Shown here one piece after another: positions 47,216 to 59,800 of a DNA stretch of 64,000 nucleotides (the first letter of the stretch is position 1; each line of letters begins with the position of its first letter). The notes under the pieces are model-generated. The model ran no database searches, was not told the origin of the DNA, and saw only the letters and a program-made list of their open reading frames with translations. The stretch comes from Pogostemon cablin (taxonomy: Eukaryota > Streptophyta > Magnoliopsida > Lamiales > Lamiaceae): assembly GCA_023678885.1 (NCBI GenBank), contig CM042998.1, positions 6,327,820 to 6,391,819 on the forward strand, written 5' to 3'. Both the position numbers and the translations under genes were made by a program.

Positions 47216-48364
47216 ATGCTCTTTGCATCCTCTATTTGTTGGTTTATTTCTGTTTTGTTCTGATTCTGATGTTGCTCCGAAATTTATCCCCCATGATTGG
47301 CTGTATGGTTTGAACACTGAATGTTTCTTTTTGTGTTTCACCCTTGCTATGTAGTTGCGTCCGACGTCTTCCTTTGGTGTTATTATGTAGCAAATGTCGG
47401 ATGTCTGATGCTGAAGTGTACCTTGTTGTGCCTTCATTTATATATCCGTCTCTACTGTTCTTCTTTGCTTGTTTTATTCCTTTTCTATGGGGATGTTTGC
47501 TCCGTTGTTTGGTGAATTCTTGTTCCAGCTTAATTGTCCATAACTCTGAGGTCTGAAGTCTCCAAGCGCTTTCGTTCTGTTTTATACTCTGTCCTGAAGT
47601 CCTTTTCCCTAATCCGATCCTGACATTCTGACCTTCCTATCTATCCATTATGGAGAGTTCCCTTAATTTTGAATCTGGTGTTCCGATCCTTGTGCCTGTT
47701 CCCTATACACATGTCCGTGCCGCCATTTGATGCCATTCTGATGTCTGTTGTTGCCCCTTCCTTCCGGCTCCGTAATTCCAATTTATGCTCGAGGCGATAC
47801 CATTTCCTTTATACCGAGGTTCCTTCAACCAGCTTTTCTAGTTTTGATATCTGATACCTTGGTTTTGACTCCCTATTCTAATGCCTCGGCATATTTGTTC
47901 CAATTTCCCTGAATCCGACATTTTTGCCCTTTATTACCAATTTGACTCTGCCTTTTTAAACCGCCTTGCCTTTCTGTTCCCCCTTTTTTGGTTATTTCCC
48001 TTAGATATCCCTTTATTTATGTTTGCAGTATTCTTTATCAGTTTACAGGATGATGTTTATATTTTAGTATTTCCCGAAGCCATGGTATCCCGACACGTGA
48101 ATGCTTTTTTTACCATTCGTGATGAGCATACAAATCCCTTTAACCATACATAAATTTACTGATATTTCTAAGACCGTGATGTCCCAGTAAATAAACACCT
48201 TTCCCTCTTTTGCGATAAACACATTGATATCTTGACCATATATCATTAAAAAAATTTCCATACAGTTTGCGTTTCCATATAATATGGCCTAATGCCTTGA
48301 TAAAAAGTTGTAAAAAGTCACCAACCTCATTTATCTCACCTTCATTCTATTTATTGATAATATT
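47216..48364. other. spacer between antisense gene 2 and the 3' end of pol, element E
   Basis: T/C-rich on the plus strand, with no conserved coding frame. It separates two converging transcription units (gene 2 rightward, pol leftward). Confidence 0.6.
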
Positions 48365-49240
48365 TCTTCAAGTGTTGCGCATTCCATGGGTGTGGTATCT
48401 TCTTTCCATCCACCCCTTCTAACTCATATGCTCCCCCTTCCAGAATCCTTTTGATTACGTAAGGGCCTTCCCAGTTTTGGCCACTACCCTGTGCCGTTGG
48501 GCCCACTATTTTCCATAGCACCAGCTCTCCACCTTTAAACCTTCTCAGTTTTATCTTGGAGTTTTAAAATCTCTCTGCGCTCTGCTTGTAGACTGCATTA
48601 TGCAACTCCGCATTCAATCTTTTTTCGTCCAATAGGTTTAGACTCTCTTGGATAAATTCATCATTTGTCCCTTCTTGGTGGAGAGTAACCCTAGGGCTGG
48701 GTTCTCCTGTTTCCACTGGTATCACCGCCTCAGCGCCAAAGGCCATTGAGAAAGGGGTCTCATTGGTGGATGTTCTCATCGTCGTCCTGTAGGACCACAG
48801 CACTCCTGGCAGTTCTTCTGGCCATTTCTCATCTAGGTTTTCCAACCTGGCTTTTACTGTGTATTTGATGATTTTGTTCACTGTCTCGACTTGCCCATTG
48901 GATTGCGGGTGGTAAGGCGTGGAGGACCATTTCTTAATGCCATAAGCTTCACAAAATTTTCTCGGTTTGTCATTATTAAACTGTTTGCCATTGTCGGTCA
49001 CAATGGCGATCAGTATCCCAAACCGACATATTATATTTTCCCAGATGAACTTCTCGACCCAAGCTTCGGTTATCGTCGAGAGAGGTTCAACCTCTGCCCA
49101 TTTTGTGAAGTAATCTACTGCTACGATGACAAATTTATTTACACCTTTCCCGGTAGGTAGCGGTCCGATCAAATCAATCCCCCATTTCGTGAAGTGCCAT
49201 GGACTGAACACTGAGGTCATCTGTTCCGATAGTGCTCTGA
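48365..49240 (-). pseudogene. integrase of element E, zinc finger deleted
   Basis: The catalytic core is well preserved: WGIDLIGPLP, TDNGKQF and HPQSNGQVE give the D-D-E triad, followed by WPEELPGVLWSYRTT, typical of Tat elements. A stop at 48564 separates the C-terminal part, which ends NAQHLKKYYQ near 48365. At about 49215-49240 the frame jumps from the start of the HHCC finger (HTGGIALAH) to the core with most of the finger missing, indicating a deletion of roughly 100 bp plus a frameshift. The enzyme cannot be functional. Confidence 0.82.
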
Positions 49241-50454
49241 CTATTGTGTGCTAGAGCGATCCCGCCTGTATGGTTCCCACATATGTCTTCATGTATCTCT
49301 GCTAACACATAGCTTGCTTCCTCAGGAGTTAGGCATTTCAGAAGCGGCGACAAATAGCCTCTCTTATACAACTTCCCTTCTATTAGGACATATCTTGCTG
49401 ATCGAAGCTTGATCTGCCGAGCCTTATCATTATCCGAGGGTACTCTTCCTTCTTCCAAATATGTCCTGATTGGGGTCATCCATGACTCTTCTGCTGGTTG
49501 CTTATTCAGGGCCCACACGGCGGTGTCTAACAGGTTCTCTTGCCTCACAATATTGATGTTATTTAGGTCCTCAGCATTCGACGCCGTAGCCAACTTAGCC
49601 AACACTTCGGCTCCCATGTTGTCTTTCCTGTCGATGCATTCCAAAAATACATGTTCGAATTTCTGCAGTAAGCCTACAGCCAGTCCTCTATAAAGGTTCA
49701 TGTGTTCATCCTTGGCCTCGTATTCTCCTTTCACCTGGTTCACCACCAATTGTGAGTCGCTGTATATCATCAGTTCGCCTGCTCCTATGGCCAGCGCCAT
49801 TCTTAAACCATTCAGTAGGGCCTCGTATTTAGCCTCATTGTTAGTAGCCAAGAAATTGAACCGGATCGCGATTGAAAAGGTTTCTCCGGATAACGTTCGA
49901 ATGATGATTCCTGCACCCGATACTATTGTTGTTGCCGAACCATCCACATGCATGATCCAAGGCTTTCTCCTTTCGCCCTCGGCTGGTACAAGGAAGGTCA
50001 GTTTCACTATGAAATCCACCATGACTTGCCCCTTGACTGCATTCTTCGGTAGGTACGCTATGTCGAACTGCCCCAGTTCAACGGACCATTTTAACAGTCG
50101 TCCTGCAGCGTCCGGCCTTTGAAGTACCTGCCTCAAAGAGAACATTGTCAGTACCTCGATAGTGTGCGCCATGAAGTATGGTCTCAGCTTCCTCGAGCTC
50201 ATAACGAAAGCATACGCCATCTTCTCCATTACTGAGTATCTAAGTTCTGCATCTCTCAAGGATTGAATTACGAAGTACACTGGCTTCTAATTCTTCTCCT
50301 CCGTTTTGACCAACACTGAACTGATTGCTGTTCCTGACACCGCCAGGTATAGCTGCAGCGTCTCGCCCGGTGAGGGTTTGGATAGGATCTTGGGATCTGA
50401 TAGCTCTCTTTTGATCTCGTCGAATGCCTTCCCGTACTCTTCTGTCTATTCAAA
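49240..50454 (-). pseudogene. dual RNase H region of element E
   Basis: An ordinary gypsy RNase H remnant (YFVIQSLRDAELRYSVMEKMA, with a stop just before it at about 50288) is followed by a second, complete RNase H domain: IMHVDGSATTIVSGAGIII, NNEAKYEALLNGLRMA and IYSDSQLVVNQVKGEY. Having this second domain between RNase H and integrase is characteristic of the Tat lineage (Ogre, Retand and relatives). Confidence 0.82.
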
Positions 50455-51437
50455 CTTAGCCTTTTTGATGACGTCGAAGAAGGGTTTACATTTATCTGAT
50501 GCTTTCGACATGAACCTGTTTAAAGTGGCCAGCCTACCCGTCAGGTTCTGGACCTTTTTCATTTGCCTCGACGAATCCATCTTTAGGATGGCCTCCACCT
50601 TTTCTGAGTTCATCTCGATCCCCCTGGAGCTGACCAAATATCCGAGGAAGCTCCCCTTGCTCACTCCGAACGTACATTTCTTCAGGTTTAGTTTCATTCA
50701 ATAGTGTCGGAAGATTTTGAAAACCTTCCTAAGATGGTCGAAATGATCCATCATTTTCAGGCTCTTTACCACAGTATCATCCACGTAGACCTCGACTATT
50801 TTTCTTATTTTTCCCTCGAATATTTTGTTGACCAATCTTTGATAAGTAGCCCCCGCGTTCCTCAGACCAAACGGCATATTGTTCCACTCATACACTCCGT
50901 TCCCGCAGAAGAACACCGTATTTGCCTTATCATCCGGGTACATAGGGATCTGGTGATACCCCAAAAATGCATCCATGAAACTCATTATCTCTTGCTCTGC
51001 TGTAGCGTCGACCATCTGGTTAATCGACGGGAGTGGATAGCTGTCCTTAGGGTACGCCTTGTTTAGATTGGTGAAATCGATGCATAGTCTTCATGATCCC
51101 TCCTTCTTCTTACCATAACTGGGTTTTGCACTCTTATAGGGTACTTGCATTCGCTAATTCTTTCACTCGCAAGTAATTTGTGTACCTCCAGCTCCATAGC
51201 CACATTTTTCTCTAGGCTGAACTTTCTCTTCTTCTGGTGAAAAGGTGGGATGTTGGGGTCGATGTTCAACTTGTGGCAAGCGTACTTCGGATGTACCCCA
51301 AATTTTTCGTTTGGGTTCCATGCGAACACGTCCAAGTTTTCTTTCAGTAATTGGGTTAGTTCTTCCTTGAATCTGGTTTCCCACTCTGTCCCAATCTTGA
51401 CCTTGATATCTGCATCCTTTGGGTCCAGTTGTACCAC
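50446..51437 (-). pseudogene. reverse transcriptase of element E
   Basis: Three frames carry FHQKKRKFSLEKN, the MDAFLGYHQIPM motif, MPFGLRNAGATYQRLVNKIF and the catalytic YVDD (in VEVYVDDTVVKS), then the thumb motif KVQNLTGRLATLNRF. Stops near 51063 and 50698 and a frame change near 51100 divide it. The gene order and residues fit Tat pol. Confidence 0.83.
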
Positions 51438-51467
51438 CTCTGTCTTTCCTGCTGCCGAGGCTCTCTC

Positions 51468-52520
51468 TCACAATTTCATCCTCGGATCTTCGTCTGGCGT
51501 TATTTGCTTTCGCCTCGACATCCCTATCGCTGTTTCTTTTTCCTCCCATTCTTTAACAACTGGATTCTGATGTTTACCTGTTGTTGCCACAAGCATTTTG
51601 TCCCCTTGCTCCTCTGCTTCCTTTCCTTCAATGATTACCAGGATTGGTTTGGGCTCTCCATTCCTTTGCTCCTCCTCCTGTGGTTTTTCCACTTCCGTTG
51701 GCGTTTCATAGGTCTCTCCCTTTTCCATGATATTCTCGAAGCTCAGCATCTCGCAGTCCATGTCATGATAACTCAGACCTTCCACCTTTTCTACAAATGA
51801 GCATTCTCTTGCCCTCCTCTGATTTCCTATCACTGTTGCTACTCTGCCATCAGCTGTGACAAATTTGAGGCATTAGTGAAGGGTGGATGGGATAGCTCCG
51901 AAAGCGTGGATCAACGGACGCCCTAGTATGCAGTTGTATGTAGAGGCTTGGTCCACAACCTTGAATGTCAACTGTTTCTGCATCCGCGTTTTCCCATCCG
52001 AACATTCTAATTGGACTGACAAATCAACCTCCATGGTTGGCGTAGTCAACGCATTGTCGAAACCTTTGATCTCATCACCACAAGGCCTCACTTTGTGGTG
52101 GCGCTCCCCTCCTAGATTTTCAAAGACTTCTTTAAAGATTATGTTGGCGTACGCCCCGGTATCCACTAAGCATCTATGGACTTTGACTCCTGACAGTATT
52201 GGCGAAATGATTAAAGGGTTAGAATGAGGAGTACTTACCCCGTAGAAGTCTGCTTTTGTGAAGGTGATATCCGCTTCCGTTGCCCCTTTCGCCACCGGGG
52301 TTAGCGACCACACTTGGGGGATTTGTTGGTCTAAGTTTCTCAGTTCTGCCTTCCTTTTCCATTTCGATAACATGGTGAGTGCTTGGAAAGTTTCAATATA
52401 CGGGACTTCCTTCGTCGGCTCCATCATGTGTATCTCTCTCGGTCTATCTCCTCTCGGGGATGGCCCTCTGATCCTGTCGAACACTGGTGGCCGACCTGGA
52501 GGTGGAGGTGGTAGGGGCAT
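51468..52520 (-). pseudogene. protease and linker of element E
   Basis: The frame 52520-51873 contains the protease active site CLVDTGAYANII and the flap/core motif CILGRPLIHAFGAIPSTLH, preceded by a proline-rich link from gag. A stop at 51873 separates it from an acidic Glu-rich linker (51833-51468) leading to RT. Confidence 0.8.
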
Positions 52521-54570
52521 CGCTCCATCATTCCGCCCACTGCCAGGGGACCTCGGTCGACCCGGCGGAGTGGGAAGATTAGCGTCTTTCCTGTATACCT
52601 TCAGCCTCGGGGTCTACAGCATCCCCCTAAACCTTTCTTCCTTAAATAACTTCCACAACTCTGTGATAAGGTCTCGTCATTGGTCTGTATTGTGCCTATG
52701 TCTCAGGTGGTACATGCAATATTTCTGAGGGTTGGTGAGCTCTGAGGTTCGGAGGACCGGCCTCGGCGTCCGAAGGACTTGCTGATCTTTGACATAGTAG
52801 AAGACCTCGGCAATATTCAAGTTGGTCCCTAATTTCAATTCCTCATATATCTGTTGCACCTCGATATCCTCCGTAAATGGCTTGAAAGTAGAGGGCGCTT
52901 TGTACTCCTTCATTCCTCCGGTACCGACCCTCTTCTTGCTCGGTTCTGCCAAGGGGTTCTGGTTGCTTGCTTTCTTTGCCATCTTGGAGATATCTTCCGC
53001 TTGGATGTATTCGTTCGCCATGAACATGAAGGCCGCATATGATGCGGGTGGTTTAAGTTGGACCGCTTTCCATAAGCTACCTTCGGGGTGAAGAGCCCCC
53101 ATCACCGGGATGAGACAAGCTTCGTCCCCCATGATTTCTCCCATCGACCTTTGCTTGTTGAATCTTTTCAGAAAGTCTCGTAAGCTTTCTGTTGAACCTT
53201 GATGGATGTTGACCAGCTTGTGCTTTGGTTCCTTTGGTACTCTAAGATACGAGTATTGCATTAGGAATACTTTCATCAACTCCCCCCAGCTTCTGACGGA
53301 GGCTGCCGTGACTGCTCTAAACCAGACGTGAGCCTTTTTCCCAGGGTCACAGGGAACATTCGGCATAGCGTGATCTCGTTTGCACCTTGGGCTCTAATCC
53401 ATATTAAGTATTTTTTGATGTGAAAATATGGGTCGTAAACACAATCGAAAATCAAACTGGAGGGAAACTTGATCCCTTGTTGCCGAGGAGCATTGCTGAT
53501 TTCTGCTGTGAAAGGTGAAGTAGCCACCGATGACTAGAGAACTCCTCCGGTTCCGGACATCTTCCTTTCCAGATCCGCAAAATGTTTGTTCACCTCCTTG
53601 TTTATCAAGGCCTGTAGATCTCCGGTCGGGGCCTTGGGGAATATTTCTTTATTCTCTGAACGTATCTCTGTCTGGGTCTCCCTCCGTCTCGTCCCTCTTC
53701 GCGAGATGGGTCCCTTGTGTCTTATGTCCTGTGGTAAGGACAATTCTGTTGTTGGCAGATCTTCCCACGAGGGATCCCGACTCTTCTGTGAGTAGGGCGC
53801 CGAAGACGAATGGGATCTCTGATTATTTGGCCTTCTAGGTCGGTTATACTTCCTTTGAGAGATGGATGGGGTTCTTCGTGGGACCTCTTCTCCCGCCGGC
53901 ACTCCCATAATGGCGGGTTGACATCTCCTTTGATTTGGTGAACGCTATTGGTGAGATCCTTCTACCGTTGATCTTTTCCTCGGTGGAAGGTTTCCTACCT
54001 CTTGATTCCGTTCCTGCCGTGATCGCCTTGGGGCATTATTTCTCACGGATACCTTCGGGGTGAAGGATTCCCCACTTCTTGGTGCATTCTTGATCGTCGT
54101 TGCCTTTGAGCTTCCGCCTCCGGCCGATGAAGGTATTCGCTACGCCTTCCTTCTGCTGGAGTTTCGTCCACACTCTCTCCTTCTCCGACGTTCCTCCTTC
54201 TTATGAAGTTGATAGTTTCTCTCGCATCTCCTCTGCTGTGTTCTTTCCTGGTCTCTTTTCTCCTTTCGAGGTCTTCCCACAGATCATCATGGCTTCCCCT
54301 ATGAGGGCCGCTAAAGCTCAACCTCGCCGGTTGAACCGGGGGAGCTTCTGCAGCATACTCATTAATCACCCTTTGGATCTTTTTATTCATTTCTTTCGCT
54401 TTTTGAGGATCGCCCAAGTTTGGGACAGGAATAGACCTCGCCGAAGTGGACATCTCTCTGACTGGAGCACTGATTTGAACGTTATTTCCACTGCTTGTCA
54501 CATTCCGTTGGGCCTTGGAGCACTCCCCTTTTTCTTCGTTGTTGCGGGCTGTAAATCCATCACCTCCCAT
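52521..54570 (-). pseudogene. gag: gag of element E
   Basis: Four frames in series from ATG 54570 represent a Tat-type gag: a charged N-terminus (54570-54043), an Arg-rich link (53908-53534), and a capsid domain (53527-52677) with WFRAV, FLMQYSYLRVPKEPKHKL and RDFLKRFNKQ. The zinc-knuckle region KYCMYHLRHRHNTDQ is cut by a stop at 52677, exactly where the last cysteine is expected. Further in-frame stops lie at 54043 and 53534, and there is a frame change near 53300. Confidence 0.8.
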
Positions 54571-54670
54571 TTGATTTACAGGTGCAGAGCAAAAACCAGA
54601 GATCTTTTTTCACATAATTACACTAAGACTTTAAGAAGAAATGGAACAGGGATTGCTAATCGTCGCATTT

Positions 54671-54686
54671 CCCACAGACGGTGCCA
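54671..54686 (-). other. primer-binding site of element E
   Basis: On the minus strand it reads TGGCACCGTCTGTGGG, two bases inside the LTR end. The GGCGCCGTCTGTGGG type is the usual primer site of Tat-lineage elements. Confidence 0.85.
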
Positions 54687-54688
54687 GA

Positions 54689-55580
54689 TGTTGATAACTT
54701 AGTGTTCGAAGGATTAAGATTTTTAATAATGAAATCAAGAACGAATACCATCAAACACAATAAACTACAAATAAAGACAAATAAAGAGATTAAAACTTCT
54801 CAAAGATTCAATTCCCACCAAAGAACACAACCAATTTTATTACTCTCCCTTAGAACAATACTCGTTTTTCCCAAATTCTTACAAGTGTAATATCTAAAGT
54901 GAATCTGAATGTCATGCCTCTCTCCTATGAGAGAGGCTATTTATATTGTAATAAAACCCTTAATCCGGGCCAATCGTCTTGTGCCATCTGGATAAAGACA
55001 AACCATCTTTAATGAATCTGTCTGGTACGCCGACCATATGCAGGAGGAGTCTGGGCACCATTTGTTGCACTGCAGAGTTTGCAGGATGTCTCCGTCCTTT
55101 GTTGGCCTCCCATTGGTTGTTAGAGCAGAGCGCGCCAGTTAATCATTGTCTCTTAGTTAGAATTGCTGCCCAAGATACCTCTTCTTCCCGTTAGTGTTGT
55201 CTTCTAGCCTGCAGTACTTGTTCCCTTTCATTATGGTGTCTGTTTTTTACTTTTTTGCTTTTGTCGTCCCCTTTGACATTCAGATAGGTTGGCTTTCGGT
55301 GCTGGGGCGTTCATCCGAGATCTCAGCCAGGGGAAGGATGAATGCCGAGGTTTCCCGCCGAGGGCATTTTTTAGCTTCGGCCTTATTAGGCGGGCTCGCC
55401 TTTTGTTCTTTCTTGGGCTGGGCCTTCGTGCTGTCATGACCCTTTTGGGCCGCCTTAATTCCTTTCTCATTTTCGCTCACCGGTTGGCCCGCCGAGAGGT
55501 TGGACCTTCATCTTCAAATATAATAGAACTTACTGGGCTTCTTAGGCCCATCAAGCATGGGGGATATAATACCCATAACA
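54689..55580 (-). mobile_element. 5' LTR of element E
   Basis: This 892-bp LTR is the partner of 39138-40037. It begins (plus strand) TGTTGATAACTTAGTG and ends ATAATACCCATAACA. Differences between the two copies are visible along the length, so the insertion is older than element A. ATGGG follows at 55581. Confidence 0.9.
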
Positions 55581-55789
55581 ATGGGCAAAAAGAAGTCTTT
55601 TCTGTTGATGCTTAATTTCCATGAGCCTCTAAACCCATCGATTGAACTCTTTGGTGAAATTATAGAAAACTAAAAGGACTTACAATATTTGCTATCATAG
55701 GAGTTGAGAAGTTAAAATCTATAAAATTGTAAAACTAATGGAAATGCAGACAATAAAATAGAACTTTGGTAAAATAAATCTTAGAAGAC

Positions 55790-56155
55790 ACATGCTGACC
55801 TCCAAAGGGATATATTTCTTTGGAAATGACCAAGCTCTCAATTTTTCCATATATATAAAACTTTTCCTCAAGGACCTCCTCAGACAAACATGAATCCAAA
55901 TTCTTAATATCCAGGTTTGTGTAATTCACTTCATGAATAGAAATGGCTTAGTCACTTTTCATAACAATCTTACCAACATAACCATGCAGGAAAGAAGTAT
56001 TCTAAGAGTCATGCAATGGAATTGAAAATTTAAATAGCATAATATTAAATAAAGACAAAAAAATATAAGAGAGAGAACATGAGAATATGACATACATCAG
56101 TTTGCTTTCAATCAAGCCATTGAGATCGTTATGGCATCTTTTGCAGAGGTTTAAC
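55790..56155 (-). pseudogene. poly(A)-binding-protein gene fragment
   Basis: On the minus strand, 55995-55795 reads YVGKIVMKSD, a stop, then NYTNLDIKNLDS, EEVLEEKFYIYGKIESLVI. This resembles the linker and the start of the third RRM of cytoplasmic poly(A)-binding proteins. A short piece at 56150-56110 (NDLNGLIESKL) resembles the end of the preceding RRM, with an intron-like AT-rich interval in between. An in-frame TAA and loss of homology after LVISKE show it is not functional. Retention of an intron-like gap argues for a DNA-level copy, not a retrocopy. The match is from motif memory only. Confidence 0.6.
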
Positions 56156-56323
56156 ACTAAAACTGAACAAAGCTATGTCTTTTACTCTTCCCATTATCAA
56201 AAGTGACTACTTTACATGATAATATATGATGAAACTTATGAAACTTTTCTTCAAGCCTAACAACACATCAATTCACTCACTTAAATTCTACAGTAAAATA
56301 AGCATTGAAGCAAGAAAAATGTG

Positions 56324-56422
56324 TTAGAATAGGACCCCATTCACTTTTGCGATCATCGTGTGTGTCTGCAAACTCTTCGATATCTCCTTTGCAACATCAA
56401 GAGGAGTTGTGGAAATGTAATC
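56324..56422 (-). pseudogene. threonyl-tRNA synthetase exon fragment (TGS domain)
   Basis: On the minus strand an AATAG acceptor-like site (56424-56423) is followed by an exon-like stretch with TTPLDVAKEISKSL and MIAKVNGVLF, ending in a stop. This resembles the N-terminal TGS region of plant threonyl-tRNA synthetase. No other part of that gene is visible nearby. It lies about 170 bp upstream of the poly(A)-binding-protein fragment on the same strand. Confidence 0.55.
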
Positions 56423-56896
56423 CTATTTTAGAAAATGATGTTGAAGAATGAGACACCAAATAAAACAACATCAATTACCGAAAAGTAGACTTCTCTCCAC
56501 TACGATGGTCGTTTCTCCCATCAATGAAATATTAGATGGCGCCACCAAACAATACACAAATGAGATTAGGGTTAATAGATGATTTCGTAAGTATATTGAA
56601 ACTGTACTTAGCACCCTAAAATCTTTTGAAATTGTAATTATGGCACCGAGAAAATTGAAAAAATTGACAGAGGATTGAGAAGATGCCAAATCAGACTCAA
56701 ATCATGGAAGAAGATGACACATCAGGAGTAAAAAATTTTCAAGCAGCCAACTTAGCCTCAAATTATTGAGAAGAAGTCATATCAGCATTAGAAAACCCTA
56801 ATTTAGTTAAATAAAGATGTGAGAGAAAGGCAAGCAAATATAGATTTTTTTACCCTATGCCAGCATCAATCAGGTTAAACAAAATCCTACGTCACC
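56423..56896. other. region upstream of the ribokinase gene
   Basis: AT-rich non-coding sequence expected to hold the ribokinase promoter and 5' UTR. An ATATAGAT word lies at 56838, but I see no clear TATA box. Confidence 0.4.
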
Positions 56897-59800
56897 ATGA
56901 CTCAGAGTGTAAGCCAACAATACAGATCCACCGTAGACGAAGAAGAAGAACAGCAACAAATTACTGCAAAAGAGAAAAACAAGTGTATTTCGAATCTCAA
57001 AACCATGGGAGCATACTCATTGCTTTCTTCGCCAAAACCATGCCACCCCCACAACAACCCCATAATCGGAAAGCCATCCCCCACCCATAAAATCCCCTGC
57101 CCCCCTTTCACTCTCCCACTTTCAAGAAAATCAAACCCCTTTTCGTGTCTCGCGTTAGACTCTTCCGGAGACAACCAACCGCCGCTGGTGGTGGTGGGAT
57201 CAGCCAATGCAGATATTTATGTGGAGATTGATAGATTGCCCAAAGAGGGTGAAACTGTATCCGCCAAGGGAGGGCAGACTCTCGCCGGAGGCAAAGGCGC
57301 TAATCAGGCCGTTTGCGGTGGAAAATTGGCGCATCCGACTTACTTTGTGGGGCAAGTTGGGGAGGATGCTCATGGGAAGTTGATCACTGAGGCATTGGAG
57401 GGAGGTGGGGTGCTTCTTGATCACTTGACTACTGTAGCTGGTGCGCCCACCGGCCATGCGGTGGTGATGTTGCAATCTGATGGGCAGAATTCGATTATCA
57501 TTGTTGGGGGTGCTAACATGGCTTGTTGGCCGCAGAGTTTGGACTTGGAGGTTCTGAAGAATGCTGGGATTGTTTTGCTTCAGAGGGAGATTCCTGATTC
57601 TGTTAATATCCAGGTTGCGAAGGTGAGAAATTGGGCTTGTTAACTTTGAATTGGATGATGTAGTGTTGAGGCTGGGATCTTTTTATTCTTTCTGACCTTA
57701 TGGTTATATACATGTGTGTGTGTGAATGTGGTTTATCCTACGTGTTCATGCACTGATGATGAATTTAAGAAATAGATTAGAATATGGGTTTGTTATTGGT
57801 CTTGGTTATTCTTCTTGTGATTGTGAAGTTGATTGGGATGAAGGTGCGTATGTGTTAAAAATGGGATCTTTGAATTCTTCCAGGGTTTTTGTTTTGCAGT
57901 TATAATGAACTGCTCTTTTGAATGTTTCTATACCTGCTGCAATTGTTTGTCCTCTAATGGATTTGCAAAAGTAGGCAAGTATATGGTCCATTTCTTCTCT
58001 AATGTAATGATATGATATGGGAATTATGCATATTGCAATAGGAATTAAGTTTATCTACAATCTCATTTTGATCAACTTCTACCATGAACTATGAAGATCT
58101 GAGTCTTGTGTGGATACTATGATATGTTAATTAAACATTTTAAAGTTCTTATATGAAGGATTTAGGGTTAATAATTGTTGATGTGGGTTCATTTTCTCTT
58201 TTGTATTAATTGGTGTGGATACAGAGACAATTGTTTAGGAACTAGGACGAAAAATACTTTAAATTAATTAGCGTTGGATTTAGATTATGAATCCTTCTTT
58301 CAACTGTAGTCATGGTCCCAGTTGAAGGAGAAGACACCACTATTACGATGAAAAACAATCACAGCTTCATAAATAATACTGAAAGCTAGATAATGTCCTG
58401 GGGCATAATTTTCTTTTGCAGTGAATACATGAATTGTATTTTGCATAAAGCTAGGAAACCAGCCTGCCTTTATGCAGACTGTTTACCTGTAATTGATTGA
58501 TCAAGATGAGCATCAGGAGAATGGCTGCAATTATTGGGATGTGACCTTATTAATGCACATTATATGATAACAAACAATACTTTGAGAATGTTATTCAGGA
58601 TAATGAAAGAGAAAGGAGTAATATGTTGCTTCTCAAGAAAAATAGGGTATAGATGAATTCTATTTGGGTTTCAGTTGACACATTTACTCTGGAGTATATA
58701 TTAAAAGGAACTGAAAACGCTCATCTTTATTTTGACGACAAAGAAAAGCATCTCTTATTTGAGCCCTTGTTCTGTTTTCAAGATTTTTCACCAAGAAGCT
58801 GGGTATATTTCATTTATTTGGCAGTTGTAAATACATTAAGTTGATTTCTGTGTAATATCATCACTTTTTGATCTCTTAAAATCACTAGAAACAGAATTTA
58901 GAATTCTTCTTTGAGATTGAAATGTGAAAAACAATTATTTTGATGTTCTAATTCTCAACTTATCCTAGCCAACTATTCTGGGAGCATGAGGCTAGGACCT
59001 GCTTTAATATCCATTGCTTTGGCATTTTTTCAATTGTTAAATTAATAATATCATAACTTATGTGCTATTTGAAAAGTGTGTATTGATTTCATTCACCTTC
59101 AGTATGCAAGATGGAAAAATTTCCTGCATTTTACTAATACATAAGCCATACTCCCATTTGGTTTATCCCTTGCTTCTTACCTTGTTACAAATTTTTGATC
59201 CTGTTATTTAGAGGATTTAATACTGTGATAAAATGTCCGACGATCTCTGTTCTAGATAGGAATTGAAAGATACAGATACAAAGAAAAGAATTCAGAATTT
59301 TTGTCTTTTTCTATTCAAAGTATAACACACTTCTAACTTCTTGAAGGAATATTCATGATCTTTGTTCGTAAATTACAGTAGCTGGATGCATGGAATCAAG
59401 TTGAATTCTGAACTATACATTTTCCTATTATTTTATCTGCAGTGATCTCAATCCAACTCTATTTACCACCTAAAAGACAAACTTCATTGACGTGCCTAAA
59501 AGAGAGAGAGTGTATATTAACATATTAAAGGGAAGCCCTATCCATTAGAATTATAGGTTTTCATTTTACACATCTCCCACATAACATGTAACTAGATTCT
59601 TATAGAATACTCTATGTAGATATTCCATCACATGCCACACATATGAATGAGCAAAGTTCAGAATCATCTTAAATATTTCCATTTTAGGTTTGCTCTTTTA
59701 ATTAATTCCCCAGTCAACTTACAAATAAAGAAACAGTGTAGATGTTAAATTAATGTGCACTTGTGCTTCACTATACATGTATAGGTGAAATGTGGTTTGG

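Noticed and set aside
49700..50122. 140-codon plus-strand frame opposite the RNase H region of element E
   Set aside because: The minus strand clearly encodes RNase H here; this is its shadow.
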